Shown: piece by piece, positions 53,135-62,699 of the stretch
Numbering within the stretch: position 1 is the stretch's first letter
Layout of the letters: every line of letters starts with the position of its first letter
Source: Rhizobium esperanzae
Lineage (GTDB): Bacteria; Pseudomonadota; Alphaproteobacteria; Rhizobiales; Rhizobiaceae
Assembly (NCBI RefSeq): GCF_002204185.1
Contig: NZ_MXPU01000012.1
Span: 1-64,000 of the forward strand
Direction: 5' to 3'
DNA length: 64,000 nucleotides
The notes under the pieces: model-generated
Told to the model about the DNA's origin: nothing
Database searches by the model: none
Seen by the model: only the letters and a program-made list of their open reading frames with translations
Program-made: the position numbers and the translations under genes

Positions 53135-55594
53135 TCAATCCGCCGATTGGCAGGAATGCAGGTCGTAGAACCGGAAGTCCGGCAGCTTGCCGCGTTCGAG
53201 CTGATGTGCCGGGGTGAAGGTGATGCGGCGGCTTTCGCCGGCCGCGAGATCGAAGGCGTTGTCGGAATATTTGCCATCCGTTTCGCTTTCGATCATCACG
53301 AAGAGCGCAAGTCCCTTCGCGGTGACGTTGATGTCGATCGCGCCACTCGCCTCGACATATTCATGGGTGACCGTCAGCCCTGAGGCTTCGAGCTCCAGCG
53401 CCTTATAGGTGCCGTTGACATAATGCCCCTCGCCGCCCATGCCGTTCGAGGCTGTGAATTGCCAGGCAAGCAGCGTTCCCTCGCCGATCTCGGCGACGTC
53501 GATGGTCGCAGCCGTAACCGCCGCATCCGGCGAGCAGACCGCCTGCACATCTTTCAGGTGCTTCCGCTCGCCGTTCATCGTCAGAACAGAAACTGAAAGA
53601 TCGACACTGACATCGGCAAGCGTGTCGTTGACCAGCGAGAAACGGATCGTCTTGCCGTCCTCGGAGGGAATGGCCGCGACTGCCACCGGTTGGAAGAAGC
53701 GCTTGACGAGATAATGCATCGCCTTCCAGCGCCCGCCGTAATCGAGGCTCGACCAGGAAGCGACCGGCCAGGTGTCGTTGAGCTGCCAGTAGATCGTGCC
53801 CATGCAATGGGGTTTCAGCGACCGCCAATATTCCACCGCCGTCTTGATCGCCAGGCCCTGCTGGATCTGCGAGAGATAGACGAAGTTCGGGAAATCCTTG
53901 GGGAAGCGGAAATAACGGAACATCGTGCCGGCGATGCGCTCGTTGCCGCCGGCATTCTTTTGATGCAGCTCCATGACAGGAGAAGCGACGTTCATGTCCT
54001 TCTCCTCGGCATAGGTCTTGATGACAGGCAGCGAGGTATAGGACTGGAAGCCGAACTCCGAGCAGAAGCGCGGCCGCACCGAACGGTAATTGTCGAACGA
54101 CTTGTTCTCGTGCCAGACCGACCAGTAATGCATGTCGCCGGAGCCGTCGGCATGCCAGGCATCGCCGAAATCGAGATAGCCGGAGGCCGGGCTCGACGGC
54201 CACCAGAGCGCGCCGGGCAGCGCCTTCTTCACCGCCTGCTCGATCGTCCGGTTGAGCCGGTCGTAGGAGACGAGATAGCGGTCGCGGTCCTTCCGTGATT
54301 CCTCGAACCAGGTGAGCGCACCGACAAGCTCGTTATCGCCGCACCACAGCGCGATCGAAGGATGCGAAGAGAGCCGGCGCACCTGGTAATCCACCTCGAT
54401 CGCGACATTGTCGAGGAAGTCCTCCGTCGAGGGGTAGAGGTTGCAGGCGAACATGAAGTCCTGCCAGACGAGCAGGCCGAGCCGGTCGCAGAGATCGTAG
54501 AAATGATCCTGCTCGTAGAAGCCGCCGCCCCAGACACGGATCATGTTCATGTTGGCGGCTTTCGCCGATTGCAACAGATCTTCCGTCTTCTCGGGCGAAG
54601 ACAGCGAATAGAGCGCATCGGCCGGAATCCAATTGGCGCCGCGGCAGAAGATCTCCCGGCCGTTGATCCTGAATGCAAAGCGCGCGCCCGCTGCATCCGG
54701 CGTGGTGATCAGCTCGATGGTACGGAGACCGATCTGCTTCGTCACCACCTCATCGGACAACTCGACTGAGAGCGTGTAAAGCGCCTGCTCACCGCTGCCG
54801 GACGGCCACCAGAGGCGCGCCCTGTCGATATGGAAGAGGTGATTGACCGTTGTCTCGCCCTTGACGCCGACATCGAGGCGCACGCGCTCGCCGTCGAGAT
54901 CGAAATAGACCTGGGCGATGCCGGCATGCTTGGCATAGAGGCTCGCTGTCACCGTGAGATCGACGGAGCCGTCATTATTGTGGACCTGGCGGGTGACGAC
55001 ATGTTCGATGCGCGCCGTCTCGAGCTTCTTCAGCGCGACCGTGCCGTAGAGGCCGAACGGCGCAATGGCGATGTTCCAGTCCCAGCCGAAATGGCATTGC
55101 GGCTTGCGCAGCATGTTGCCGTCCGGGATCGGCGAATTGCCGGTGCTGTAGGGAATGTAGAAGGGCTGCTTTTTCTGCCGCTCGGCCCCGACCGCGGGGT
55201 TGGAGGCAAAGACGATGCGGATGACATTGTCACCCGATTTCAGCATGCTGGAGACATCCGGCCGGTAGCGGCGAAAGCTATTGTCGGCTTCGAGCGCCAG
55301 GAAGCCGTTGACGTAGATGCTGGCGACCGTGTCGAGATAGTCGACGTCGAGATACCAGTCGCCCTCGGCGTCGTGAAGCGTGAAGCTGCGCTCGACCGCC
55401 CATTCGCGCTCGGCGACCCACCGCACCTTCTCCTCGTTGCGGCCGAAATAGGGATCGGGGATCAGCCCGGCCCGATGCAGCGCCGTGTGCACGTCGCCGG
55501 GCAATGTGATGGCGGTACGGATTTCGCCGTCGACGGAGGTGAGCTGCCACGAACCGGAAAGGTCGATGCTGGAGGGGGGCGATAGTTGCGTCAC
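53135..55594 (-). CDS. Glycoside hydrolase family 2 beta-mannosidase
   Basis: 819 residues. Family-2 sandwich domains (1-300: LSGSWQLTSVDGEIRTAITLPGD; VLDVGVKGET) are followed by a TIM barrel with RVWGGGFYEQDHFYDLCDRLGLLVWQDF, SIALWCGDNELVGALTWF (acid/base Glu) and RPRFCSEFGFQSYTSLP (nucleophile Glu). C-terminal Ig-like domains complete it. Without a signal peptide it works in the cytoplasm, releasing mannose from the non-reducing end of imported beta-mannosides. It is the key enzyme for calling this operon a mannan/hemicellulose locus. Confidence 0.94.
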   Translation of the reverse strand: MTQLSPPSSIDLSGSWQLTSVDGEIRTAITLPGDVHTALHRAGLIPDPYFGRNEEKVRWVAEREWAVERSFTLHDAEGDWYLDVDYLDTVASIYVNGFLALEADNSFRRYRPDVSSMLKSGDNVIRIVFASNPAVGAERQKKQPFYIPYSTGNSPIPDGNMLRKPQCHFGWDWNIAIAPFGLYGTVALKKLETARIEHVVTRQVHNNDGSVDLTVTASLYAKHAGIAQVYFDLDGERVRLDVGVKGETTVNHLFHIDRARLWWPSGSGEQALYTLSVELSDEVVTKQIGLRTIELITTPDAAGARFAFRINGREIFCRGANWIPADALYSLSSPEKTEDLLQSAKAANMNMIRVWGGGFYEQDHFYDLCDRLGLLVWQDFMFACNLYPSTEDFLDNVAIEVDYQVRRLSSHPSIALWCGDNELVGALTWFEESRKDRDRYLVSYDRLNRTIEQAVKKALPGALWWPSSPASGYLDFGDAWHADGSGDMHYWSVWHENKSFDNYRSVRPRFCSEFGFQSYTSLPVIKTYAEEKDMNVASPVMELHQKNAGGNERIAGTMFRYFRFPKDFPNFVYLSQIQQGLAIKTAVEYWRSLKPHCMGTIYWQLNDTWPVASWSSLDYGGRWKAMHYLVKRFFQPVAVAAIPSEDGKTIRFSLVNDTLADVSVDLSVSVLTMNGERKHLKDVQAVCSPDAAVTAATIDVAEIGEGTLLAWQFTASNGMGGEGHYVNGTYKALELEASGLTVTHEYVEASGAIDINVTAKGLALFVMIESETDGKYSDNAFDLAAGESRRITFTPAHQLERGKLPDFRFYDLHSCQSAD

Positions 55595-55888
55595 GATTTC
55601 ATTTCCGATTCACGTTTTTGAAATGGACGGCGCATAGCCGCCGTCCGGCAATTGTCGGTCGTTGCGCCCCCTTCCCGTCCGTCATGCTCGGGCTTGACGC
55701 GAGCATCCACTCGGCATCCACCAGCCGCGGCAGGCATGGATTCTCGGGTCAAGCCGGAGAATGACGGAGAGCGGAGTTGGCCTCTTGCTAAGCTCGCGCC
55801 AGCCTGGGTGGAGCGTCGGTCGAATTCATACAAACAGCCCTACAGCAAGCAGGCGGCGCCATCCCCGCCCCCGCCCGCAGAACCTCCG
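55595..55888. other. Intergenic gap inside the sugar operon
   Basis: 294 bases between the ATPase gene and the mannosidase gene. It contains the inverted repeat at 55680-55770 and an uncoded Pro-rich-looking stretch, but no start-signal gene. The mannosidase ribosome site is weak (ATCGGAAATGAAATCGTG). An extra promoter or processing site may lie here. Confidence 0.4.
55680..55770. repeat. Rhizobium intergenic inverted repeat, GTCATGCTCGGGCTTGACG type
   Basis: GTCATGCTCGGGCTTGACGC near 55681 and GGTCAAGCCGGAGAATGACGG near 55750-55770 are inverted copies. It lies between the beta-mannosidase gene and the ABC ATPase gene. Confidence 0.5.
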
Positions 55889-56995
55889 CTAAAGCCGCAA
55901 CTCACTCTCGGCATCGAACACCGAAGCCAGCGCCATGTCGAAGCTGAGCTTCACCTTGGCCCCAACATCAAAGCGGCGCGCGCCGTTGACGCGGACCGAC
56001 ATCGTGTGACCGGCATGCTTCAGCCACAGAAGATTGTCCGCCCCCATCGGTTCCTCGATATCGACGGTAGCGTCATGTTCTTCGCCGCCCGCATTCTCGT
56101 TGACCTTGATGTGTTCGGGGCGGACGCCGAGCACCACCTTGCGGCCGGGCTGCAGGGTCTCGTTGGCGCCGTAGGCGGCAAGCGAGAAATTGACGCCGTT
56201 TGCGGTAAAAGCGATGCCGTCGCCTGATTTGACCAATTCGCCGTGTAGAAAATTCATCGACGGTGATCCGATGAAGCCGGCGACGAAGAGATTGCGCGGC
56301 CGGTTATAGATCGTCGTCGGATCGTCGAGCTGCTGGATGATGCCGCTCTTCATGATGGCGATGCGATCAGCCAGCGTCAGCGCCTCGATCTGGTCATGCG
56401 TCACATAGATCATCGTATTCTGCAGCGACTGGTGCAGGCGCTTGATTTCGACACGCAGTTCTGAACGCAGCTTGGCGTCAAGGTTGGACAGCGGTTCGTC
56501 GAACAGGAAGACGTCGACATCGCGCACCAGCGCCCGGCCGATCGCCACGCGCTGGCGCTGACCGCCGGATAGTTCGGCCGGCTTGCGCTTCAGGAGCGGC
56601 TGGATCTGCAGGATCTCGGCCGCACGCGCTACGCGCTTGTCGATCTCGGCCTGCGGCACCTTGGCGACGCGCAGGCCGAAGGAGAGGTTCTTCTCGACCG
56701 TCATCTGAGGATAGAGCGCATAGGACTGGAAGACCATGCCGATGCCGCGATCCTTCGGTTCTTCCCAGGTGACGTTCTTGCCCTTGATGAAGATCTGCCC
56801 TTCCGAAGCATCGAGCAGGCCGGCGATGCAATTGAGCAAGGTCGACTTGCCGCAGCCCGACGATCCAAGCAGCACCAGGAATTCGCCGTCATTGATGTCG
56901 AGGTTGAGATCCTTCAGCACGCTGACCGATCCGAAGTTCAGCGACAGATCTTTGATCGAGACGCTCGAATTAGAGACAGTTGAATTCATGTTCAT
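55889..56995 (-). CDS. Sugar ABC transporter ATP-binding protein (UgpC/MsmK type)
   Basis: 368 residues. Walker A LLGSSGCGKST, Q-loop VFQSYALYPQ, signature LSGGQRQRVAIGR, Walker B DVFLFDEPLSNLD, H-loop YVTHDQ. The C-terminal TOBE domain has VRPEHIKVNENAGG and DIEEPMGADNLLWL. Energises import by the two permeases encoded just upstream; the permease stop is 4 bases from the ATPase start. May be shared with other sugar importers. Confidence 0.95.
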   Translation of the reverse strand: MNMNSTVSNSSVSIKDLSLNFGSVSVLKDLNLDINDGEFLVLLGSSGCGKSTLLNCIAGLLDASEGQIFIKGKNVTWEEPKDRGIGMVFQSYALYPQMTVEKNLSFGLRVAKVPQAEIDKRVARAAEILQIQPLLKRKPAELSGGQRQRVAIGRALVRDVDVFLFDEPLSNLDAKLRSELRVEIKRLHQSLQNTMIYVTHDQIEALTLADRIAIMKSGIIQQLDDPTTIYNRPRNLFVAGFIGSPSMNFLHGELVKSGDGIAFTANGVNFSLAAYGANETLQPGRKVVLGVRPEHIKVNENAGGEEHDATVDIEEPMGADNLLWLKHAGHTMSVRVNGARRFDVGAKVKLSFDMALASVFDAESELRL

Positions 56996-56999
56996 GTGA

Positions 57000-57944
57000 T
57001 CACCCCTTCACTGCGCCTGCGGCGATGCCGCGAACGAAAAGCCGCCCGGAGACGAAATAGACGATCAGCGGCACCAGGCCGGTGAGGATCGTCGCTGCCA
57101 TGTTGACGTTGTATTCCTTCACGCCCTGCACGGAATTGACGATGTTGTTGAGCTGCACGGTCATCGGATAGGTGTCCGGTCGGGTGAAGACCACGCCGAA
57201 CAGGAAGTCGTTCCAGATGCCTGTGACCTGCAGGATCATGGCGACGACGAAGATCGGCATCGACATCGGCAGCATGATCTTCAGGAAGATCTGCCAGAAG
57301 CCTGCCCCGTCGACGCGCGCTGCCTTGAACAGTTCCTCCGGCAGCGACACGAAGTAGTTGCGGAAGAGCAGCGTCAGGATCGGCATACCGAAGATCGAGT
57401 GTACGATGACAAGGCCGGTCAGGGTGCCGTAGATGCCGATTTCGCGCAGGATGATGACGATCGGGTAGATCATGACCTGATAGGGAATGAAGGCCCCGAT
57501 GATGAGGATCGAGAAGAACAGCTCGGAACCTTTGAACCGCCAGTTTGCCAGCGCATAGCCGTTCACCGAGGCGATGGCGATCGAGATGATCACCGACGGC
57601 ACCGTGATGCGGACCGAATTCCAGAAACCGCGCGACAGGCCGTCGCAGTTCAGGCCCGTGCAGGCCTCCGCCCAGGCCTTGACCCAGGGTTCGAAGGTGA
57701 TCTCCATCGGCGGCGAGAAGATGTTGCCGAGACGGATTTCCGGCATGCCCTTCAGTGACGTCACGACCATCACATAGAGCGGCAGCAGATAATAGAGCGC
57801 TGCAACCGTCAGCGTTCCATAGAGCATGATGTTGCGCGCTGACAGCCTCGGGCGCGGCTTCGGACCGCTCGGACCGTCGCCGAGCCTCTGTGAGACGGCA
57901 TCGAGGCCGGCGGCCGTGGTGTTGAGAGTTTCGATATCAGCCAC
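57000..57944 (-). CDS. Sugar ABC transporter permease (MalG type)
   Basis: 314 residues, six membrane helices with a long cytosolic N-terminus. The binding-protein-dependent transport motif EAA is in ELFKAARVDGAGFWQIFLKIMLP. It ends with FVSGRLFVRGIAAGAVKG, typical of MalG/AraQ. Its 5' end overlaps the companion permease by 8 bases. Confidence 0.93.
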   Translation of the reverse strand: MADIETLNTTAAGLDAVSQRLGDGPSGPKPRPRLSARNIMLYGTLTVAALYYLLPLYVMVVTSLKGMPEIRLGNIFSPPMEITFEPWVKAWAEACTGLNCDGLSRGFWNSVRITVPSVIISIAIASVNGYALANWRFKGSELFFSILIIGAFIPYQVMIYPIVIILREIGIYGTLTGLVIVHSIFGMPILTLLFRNYFVSLPEELFKAARVDGAGFWQIFLKIMLPMSMPIFVVAMILQVTGIWNDFLFGVVFTRPDTYPMTVQLNNIVNSVQGVKEYNVNMAATILTGLVPLIVYFVSGRLFVRGIAAGAVKG

Positions 57945-58848
57945 GCTTGCGCCCTCCTCCGAACTCCAGATAGGCCCACGGAACGATGATGATCGCGACT
58001 GTGACCAGCATCATCGTCGACGCGGCGAAGCCCTGACCCAGATTCTGCGCCTGGAACATGTAATCGTAGACGTATTTGGCCGGCACTTCCGAGGAGATGC
58101 CGGGACCGCCCGAAGTCTGCGCCACCACGAGGTCGTAGACCTTGACGATGCCGGAGGCGATGATGACGATCGTCGTGATGAACACGGGCCGCATCATCGG
58201 AATGACGACGAGCAGGTAGGTCTTCCACATCGGGATGCCGTCGACGCGGGCCGCTTTCCAGATGTCCTCGTCGATGCCGCGCAGACCGGCAAGCATCAGG
58301 CACATGACGAGGCCCGTTCCCTGCCAAAGCGCCGCGATCAGAATCCCGTAGATGACGATTTCGGGCGTATAGAGCGGATTGAAGGTGAAGCTTGTCCAGC
58401 CGAGCGAACGCACCACCGACTGGACGCCGAAATCCGGGTTCAGCACCCACTGCCAGACGAGACCGGTCACGATGAAGGACAGCGCGAAGGGGTAGAGAAA
58501 GATGGTGCGAAAAGTGTTTTCGAAACGGATCTTCTGATCCATCAGCGCGGCGAGCACAAAGCCGATGACCAGGCTGAAGATCAGCGAAAGGACGCCGTAA
58601 AGCGCCAGATTTTCGATCGCAGTAACCCAGCGGGGTGCCGCCCAAAGACGGTGATACTGGTCGAAGCCGACGAAGCTCAACCGCGGGAGGAGCTTGGAAT
58701 TGGTGAAGGAATAAAAGACCGTCCAGAACGTGCCGCCGACAAAGATCACCAGCGCTGTCAGGATCATCGGAATGGACGCAATCTTGGCATTCAGATTGCG
58801 CAGTAGCTTGATTGGCCGGCCTGCTTGCGCTTGACCCGTCATGAACAC
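57937..58848 (-). CDS. Sugar ABC transporter permease (MalF type)
   Basis: 303 residues with six helices. Family pattern LNAKIASIPMILTALVIFVG at the N-terminus and the EAA loop EDIWKAARVDGIPMWKTYLLVVIPMM. It forms the channel heterodimer with the MalG-type protein. ATG 58848 or, two codons later, 58842. The binding-protein gene ends 145 bases upstream. Confidence 0.93.
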   Translation of the reverse strand: MFMTGQAQAGRPIKLLRNLNAKIASIPMILTALVIFVGGTFWTVFYSFTNSKLLPRLSFVGFDQYHRLWAAPRWVTAIENLALYGVLSLIFSLVIGFVLAALMDQKIRFENTFRTIFLYPFALSFIVTGLVWQWVLNPDFGVQSVVRSLGWTSFTFNPLYTPEIVIYGILIAALWQGTGLVMCLMLAGLRGIDEDIWKAARVDGIPMWKTYLLVVIPMMRPVFITTIVIIASGIVKVYDLVVAQTSGGPGISSEVPAKYVYDYMFQAQNLGQGFAASTMMLVTVAIIIVPWAYLEFGGGRKRG

Positions 58849-58993
58849 TTCTCCTCAAATCGCAGCTGCGGCCGGTGACGGCCGTCTCTCACCCCTGCCC
58901 GCGGGGTCCGCCGGAAGGGCCGGCAAGACCGTCGAAACTTGCGGGAGGATCCGGCTCCGGGAAGCCGGATCGCAAGGGCAGCGAACCTGCCGA

Positions 58994-60226
58994 TCAGTCG
59001 GCCGAAGCGATGATGCCGGCGAAACGCTTCTGAGCGTCTTCCGGCGTCATCGACGGGTTGGCGAAGAATTCGGAGAAGAGGTCTTCCTTCTGCTTCTGGC
59101 TGTCGGCCGAAAGCAACTGGTCAGTGCCTTCGATCACATTGCCTTTGGCCAGGATGTCGAGGCCCTTCTTCATGCAGTCGTTGGCGGCGGCAAGATCGAC
59201 GTCGCCGCGAACCGGCAGCGAGCCCTTCTTCAGGTTGAAGGCAACCTGGGTCTTGGGATCCAGCAGGGTTTTGGCGAGCACGGCCTGCGCCTTGGACTTT
59301 TCCTCATCCTTCAGCAGCGGGAAATAGAAAGCGTCACCGCCCGTCGAGATGATTTCGTTGACGCCGAGACCCGGCAGGCAGGTGTAGTCGGTGCCGGCCT
59401 TCTGACCGGCGAGCGCGAATTCGCCCTGCGCCCAATCACCCATGATCTGACCGCCGGCCTTGCCCGTGATGACCAGGTTGGTCGCCTGGTTCCAATCCTG
59501 GACGTTACTGCCCTTGGACATGCGGCGGGCGTCGTCGGCAGCCTTGAAGACCTTGGCGATCTCGGGTCCGGCGGCGACCTCTGCATCCTTGTCCTTGAAC
59601 ACCTTGTTGAAGACGTCCTTGCCGGCGACCGCGACCATCAGCACGTCGAAGGCGCCTGTCGCCTGCCAGGGCTGACCGCCGACAGCGAGTGGAATGATAC
59701 CGGCCTTTTCGAGAGCCGGAGCGGCAGCGACGAATTCGTCCCAGTTCTTCGGAACTTCGACCCCGGCCTTCTTGAAGGCAGCGTTCGAAAGCCACAGCCA
59801 CTGCCAGGAATGGATGTTCACCGGAGCGCAGTAGATCTTGCCGTCGATCGTGCAGGAATCGAGCAGGCTCGACGGACGAATAATGTCCTTCCAATGCTCC
59901 GCGGTCGCGACATCGGTCAGGTCGCGCATCAGGCCAGCCTGAACCAGTTCCTCGGCCTGGCGGCCGTGGTTGAACTGGGTGGCACCCATCGGGTCGCCGC
60001 CGGTGATGCGGCTGATCATGATCGGGCGCGCCGTTCCGCCGGAACCGGCGATAGCGCCGTCGACCCAGTGGTTGCCGGTGGCGTCGAATGCCTTTGCCAA
60101 CTCGGCGACAGCAGCGGACTCGCCGCCAGACGTCCACCAATGGGTGACTTCGAGATCGGTGGCGCCGGCGCTGATCGGAAGCGCAGCGGAAGCGGCAAGC
60201 ATGGCCGCCATCATACGAATTTTCAT
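58994..60226 (-). CDS. Sugar ABC transporter substrate-binding protein
   Basis: 410 residues. Signal peptide cut after ISAGA (about 21). The group 1 solute-binding pattern has VTHWWTSGGESAAVAELAKAF, INIHSWQWLWLSNAAFKKAGVE, MGDWAQGEFALAGQKAG and the C-terminal SMTPEDAQKRFAGIIAS. This is the AraF/UgpB-like layout for oligo- or monosaccharides, and similar proteins bind glucose, mannose or mannosides in rhizobia. First gene of the operon, divergent from the LacI regulator. An operator candidate AATCGATT is upstream. Confidence 0.93.
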   Translation of the reverse strand: MKIRMMAAMLAASAALPISAGATDLEVTHWWTSGGESAAVAELAKAFDATGNHWVDGAIAGSGGTARPIMISRITGGDPMGATQFNHGRQAEELVQAGLMRDLTDVATAEHWKDIIRPSSLLDSCTIDGKIYCAPVNIHSWQWLWLSNAAFKKAGVEVPKNWDEFVAAAPALEKAGIIPLAVGGQPWQATGAFDVLMVAVAGKDVFNKVFKDKDAEVAAGPEIAKVFKAADDARRMSKGSNVQDWNQATNLVITGKAGGQIMGDWAQGEFALAGQKAGTDYTCLPGLGVNEIISTGGDAFYFPLLKDEEKSKAQAVLAKTLLDPKTQVAFNLKKGSLPVRGDVDLAAANDCMKKGLDILAKGNVIEGTDQLLSADSQKQKEDLFSEFFANPSMTPEDAQKRFAGIIASAD

Positions 60227-60677
60227 GAGTTCTCCTCCCTCACTGAAACGTTGCCGGAAAAACTTAGATCAATCGATTTCCCCACGCAACTGCCCGCCCG
60301 TAAATTTTTCTTTAAAGATCCTGATTACCACTTCTGACTGTTTCGGAAGACCTCCACACACCCGCTGAATCGGCAGCCTGGCACACTTTTCCGCAGGCGC
60401 TGCGTCTGACCATTACAATGAAATTTAACGGTAATTTTCAAATCTCAGTTTCGAGCCCGGCCTTACCTTTTTCGCAGCCGAAAAAAATTCTGGAAGATTC
60501 ACCAATTCAACCTGTGCGAATGATATTGCGACGCACACAAGAAAAACCACTCGACTTTTCTACTGTATCGTTACAGATTGAATTCCTCAGGGAGGCGCGA
60601 TTTTGGCAGGCGGCGGGCTTACGGCGCCTGAAAAAGCCTCTATAAGCGAGACCAATCGCGCAAGGCGGCCTACAGGG
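60227..60677. promoter_or_regulatory. Divergent control region of the sugar operon and LacI gene
   Basis: 451 bases, AT-rich in the middle. Candidate LacI-type operators with CG centres are AATCGATT at 60271-60278, 45 bases before the binding-protein start, and CTGTA-TCGT-TACAG at 60563-60576, before the regulator gene. Both are palindromic. The promoters themselves are not clear by eye. Confidence 0.45.
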
Positions 60678-61721
60678 ATGGAAAACAAGGGAAATTTCGG
60701 ACAGGCGACATCGACGGCGGTGACGCGCGAGCGCCCGACATTGAAGACGATCGCCTTCATGACCGGCCTCGGCGTGACGACGGTATCGCGTGCGCTGAAG
60801 GACGCGCCGGATATCGGCGCCGAAACCAAAGAGCGGGTGCGCATGGTCGCCCGCCAGCTCGGTTACCAGCCGAACCGGGCGGGCGTGCGCCTGCGCACCG
60901 GCAAGACCAACGTCATCGCCCTCGTCCTCAGCATCGATGAAGAGATCATGGGCTTCTCGAGCCAGATGGTCTTCGGCATATCGGAAGTCCTGTCCGGCAC
61001 CCCTTATCATATCGTCGTGACACCGCATTCCCACAGCAAGGACCCGATGCTGCCGGTGCGCTATATCCTCGAGACTGGCTCGGCCGACGGCGTTATCATC
61101 TCGCGTATCGAGCCGGACGACCCGCGCGTGCGGCTCCTGTCGGAACGCGGCATGCCCTTTGCAACGCACGGGCGCACCGATGCAGGTCTCGTCCACCCCT
61201 TCCACGATTTCGACAACGAGGCCTTTGCCCATCAGGCGGTGGAACGCCTCGTCAAACGAGGTCGGCGGCGCATCGCCCTGCTGCAGCCGCCGAGCAAACT
61301 CACCTATTACGCCCACATTCGGATCGGCTTTCAGACCGGTCTGCACGATTACGGCGCCGAAGAGGTGCCGCTGCGTATCAACACCGATGCGCCGCTTGCC
61401 GATATCCGCGACGTCGTCGAGGTGATGATGCGTTCGGCCAACGCCCCCGACGGCATCGTTTGCTCGGCCGGCAGCGCTGCGATCGCCGTCAATGCCGGCA
61501 TCGAGGCCGCCGGCAAGGCGCTGGGGCGCGATCTCGACCTGGTGTCCAAGCAGTCGGTGCCGATCCTGAACTGGATCCGTCCCGAGATCATCACCGCCCA
61601 AGAGGATGTGCGCCAAGCCGGCCGCGAAATGGCCAAAGCCGTCATCGCCCGCATCGACGGCGTCGAACCGGAACTGCTGCAGAGCATCAGTCAGCCGATA
61701 TGGCCGGAGAACGGCAGATAA
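60678..61721 (+). CDS. LacI-family transcriptional regulator
   Basis: 347 residues. [26 protein letters not shown] (about 20-42) with hinge [10 protein letters not shown], then a periplasmic-binding-protein-like effector domain ([41 protein letters not shown]). It probably represses the divergent sugar operon and is released by an oligosaccharide or its monomer. ATG 60678 was used; a TTG at 60603 with CAGGGAGG in front would add 25 residues and is a real alternative. Confidence 0.93.
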   Translation: MENKGNFGQATSTAVTRERPTLKTIAFMTGLGVTTVSRALKDAPDIGAETKERVRMVARQLGYQPNRAGVRLRTGKTNVIALVLSIDEEIMGFSSQMVFGISEVLSGTPYHIVVTPHSHSKDPMLPVRYILETGSADGVIISRIEPDDPRVRLLSERGMPFATHGRTDAGLVHPFHDFDNEAFAHQAVERLVKRGRRRIALLQPPSKLTYYAHIRIGFQTGLHDYGAEEVPLRINTDAPLADIRDVVEVMMRSANAPDGIVCSAGSAAIAVNAGIEAAGKALGRDLDLVSKQSVPILNWIRPEIITAQEDVRQAGREMAKAVIARIDGVEPELLQSISQPIWPENGR

Positions 61722-62052
61722 GCGGCAGCGCCGCTCCTGTCGAATGCAGGAACGCTCGCCTCGTCCCTCGAGGCCCGTATGGCGAACCCTAACCTCTCCT
61801 CCGTTAATCCCGTGCTCGTCGCTGGACTAACGGCGGGAAAGTTGGCAAGTCTCCCAGATCGCTCCTCATCGTCACGGCCCGAGAGTCGCGAAGCGTGCGC
61901 AATCGGACGGAATTCAATATCTTATCCGGAAGATCGATTGGCCACCGATCTCCTGAAGAAAAATGAACCGCACCCCAGCACAAACAGGCATCGGCTCGAA
62001 AAAACCAAGATTGCCCGCCATCTCAAGCACGAGCCACGGGGATGTCGACAGG
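61722..62052. other. Gap before the C39-like gene
   Basis: 331 bases. A frame open from 61963 would extend the C39-like gene by 30 residues of basic, unfolded-looking sequence and has a weak ribosome site (GAAGAAAA). I see no terminator for the LacI gene and no other gene. Confidence 0.35.
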
Positions 62053-62667
62053 ATGCCGCAGAGCAGCGTGCCTTATTTCAGCCAATGGGAAACGCCCGGT
62101 ATGACGCTGCCGGTGCTTGCTGAGGGGTCGCAGGCGCTGCTCAGCGATCCGCTCTGGCGCCAATCGGGAGCCGCGACCATTGAGGAATATGCGCGCTGGG
62201 CGGTGAATGTCTGCGGCATGGCCTGCTTGAAGATGATTCTCGCCGCGCGCGGCGAAATCCATCCGACTCTCGAGCTTGCCCGCGCCTGCACTAGATATGG
62301 CGCTTATGTCATCAACGAGATCGACGCTTCGATCAAGGGGCTGATCTACGCTCCCTTCGTCCGCTTTGTGAGCGAGCGTTTCGGGCTCGGCGCCGAGACG
62401 ATGACCAACGTCGAAACGTCGGCCATCCCGGAACTTCTGTCGAAACGCCGCTTCTTCATCGCATCGGTGCATTCGGCCATCCGCTGGCCGGAGCGCGAGC
62501 CGCCGGCAAAGGGCGGACATCTCGTGCTGGTGACATCAGCTTCGCAGGAGACGATCCGCTTCCACAATCCGTCCGGCCATGACGCGGCAAGCCAAGCGGA
62601 TGTCACGCTGCCGCTTGCCGTCTTCGATCGTTTCTTTGCCAATCGCGGCATATCGGTCGAAGCCTGA
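62053..62667 (+). CDS. C39-like cysteine peptidase fold protein
   Basis: 204 residues from ATG 62053. The start QSSVPYFSQWETPG is the N-terminus of C39-like (peptidase_C39_2) domains. The active-site Cys lies in NVCGMACLKMILAARG, and the His in KGGHLVLVTSAS, followed by FHNPSGHD (Asn). It has no signal peptide. It could cleave a peptide or act as a transamidase. Its two downstream partners, D-Ala-D-Ala ligase and an AAA ATPase, are spaced by 32 and 3 bases, which suggests one operon. Confidence 0.72.
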   Translation: MPQSSVPYFSQWETPGMTLPVLAEGSQALLSDPLWRQSGAATIEEYARWAVNVCGMACLKMILAARGEIHPTLELARACTRYGAYVINEIDASIKGLIYAPFVRFVSERFGLGAETMTNVETSAIPELLSKRRFFIASVHSAIRWPEREPPAKGGHLVLVTSASQETIRFHNPSGHDAASQADVTLPLAVFDRFFANRGISVEA

Positions 62668-62699
62668 TCTTTCCGCATCCTATCGCTTCGGAGGCTTTC

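Noticed and set aside
61963-62052. N-terminal extension of the C39-like protein
   Set aside because: The 30 extra residues are basic and unstructured; the domain starts at VPYFSQ and ATG 62053 fits it, though the longer start cannot be fully excluded.
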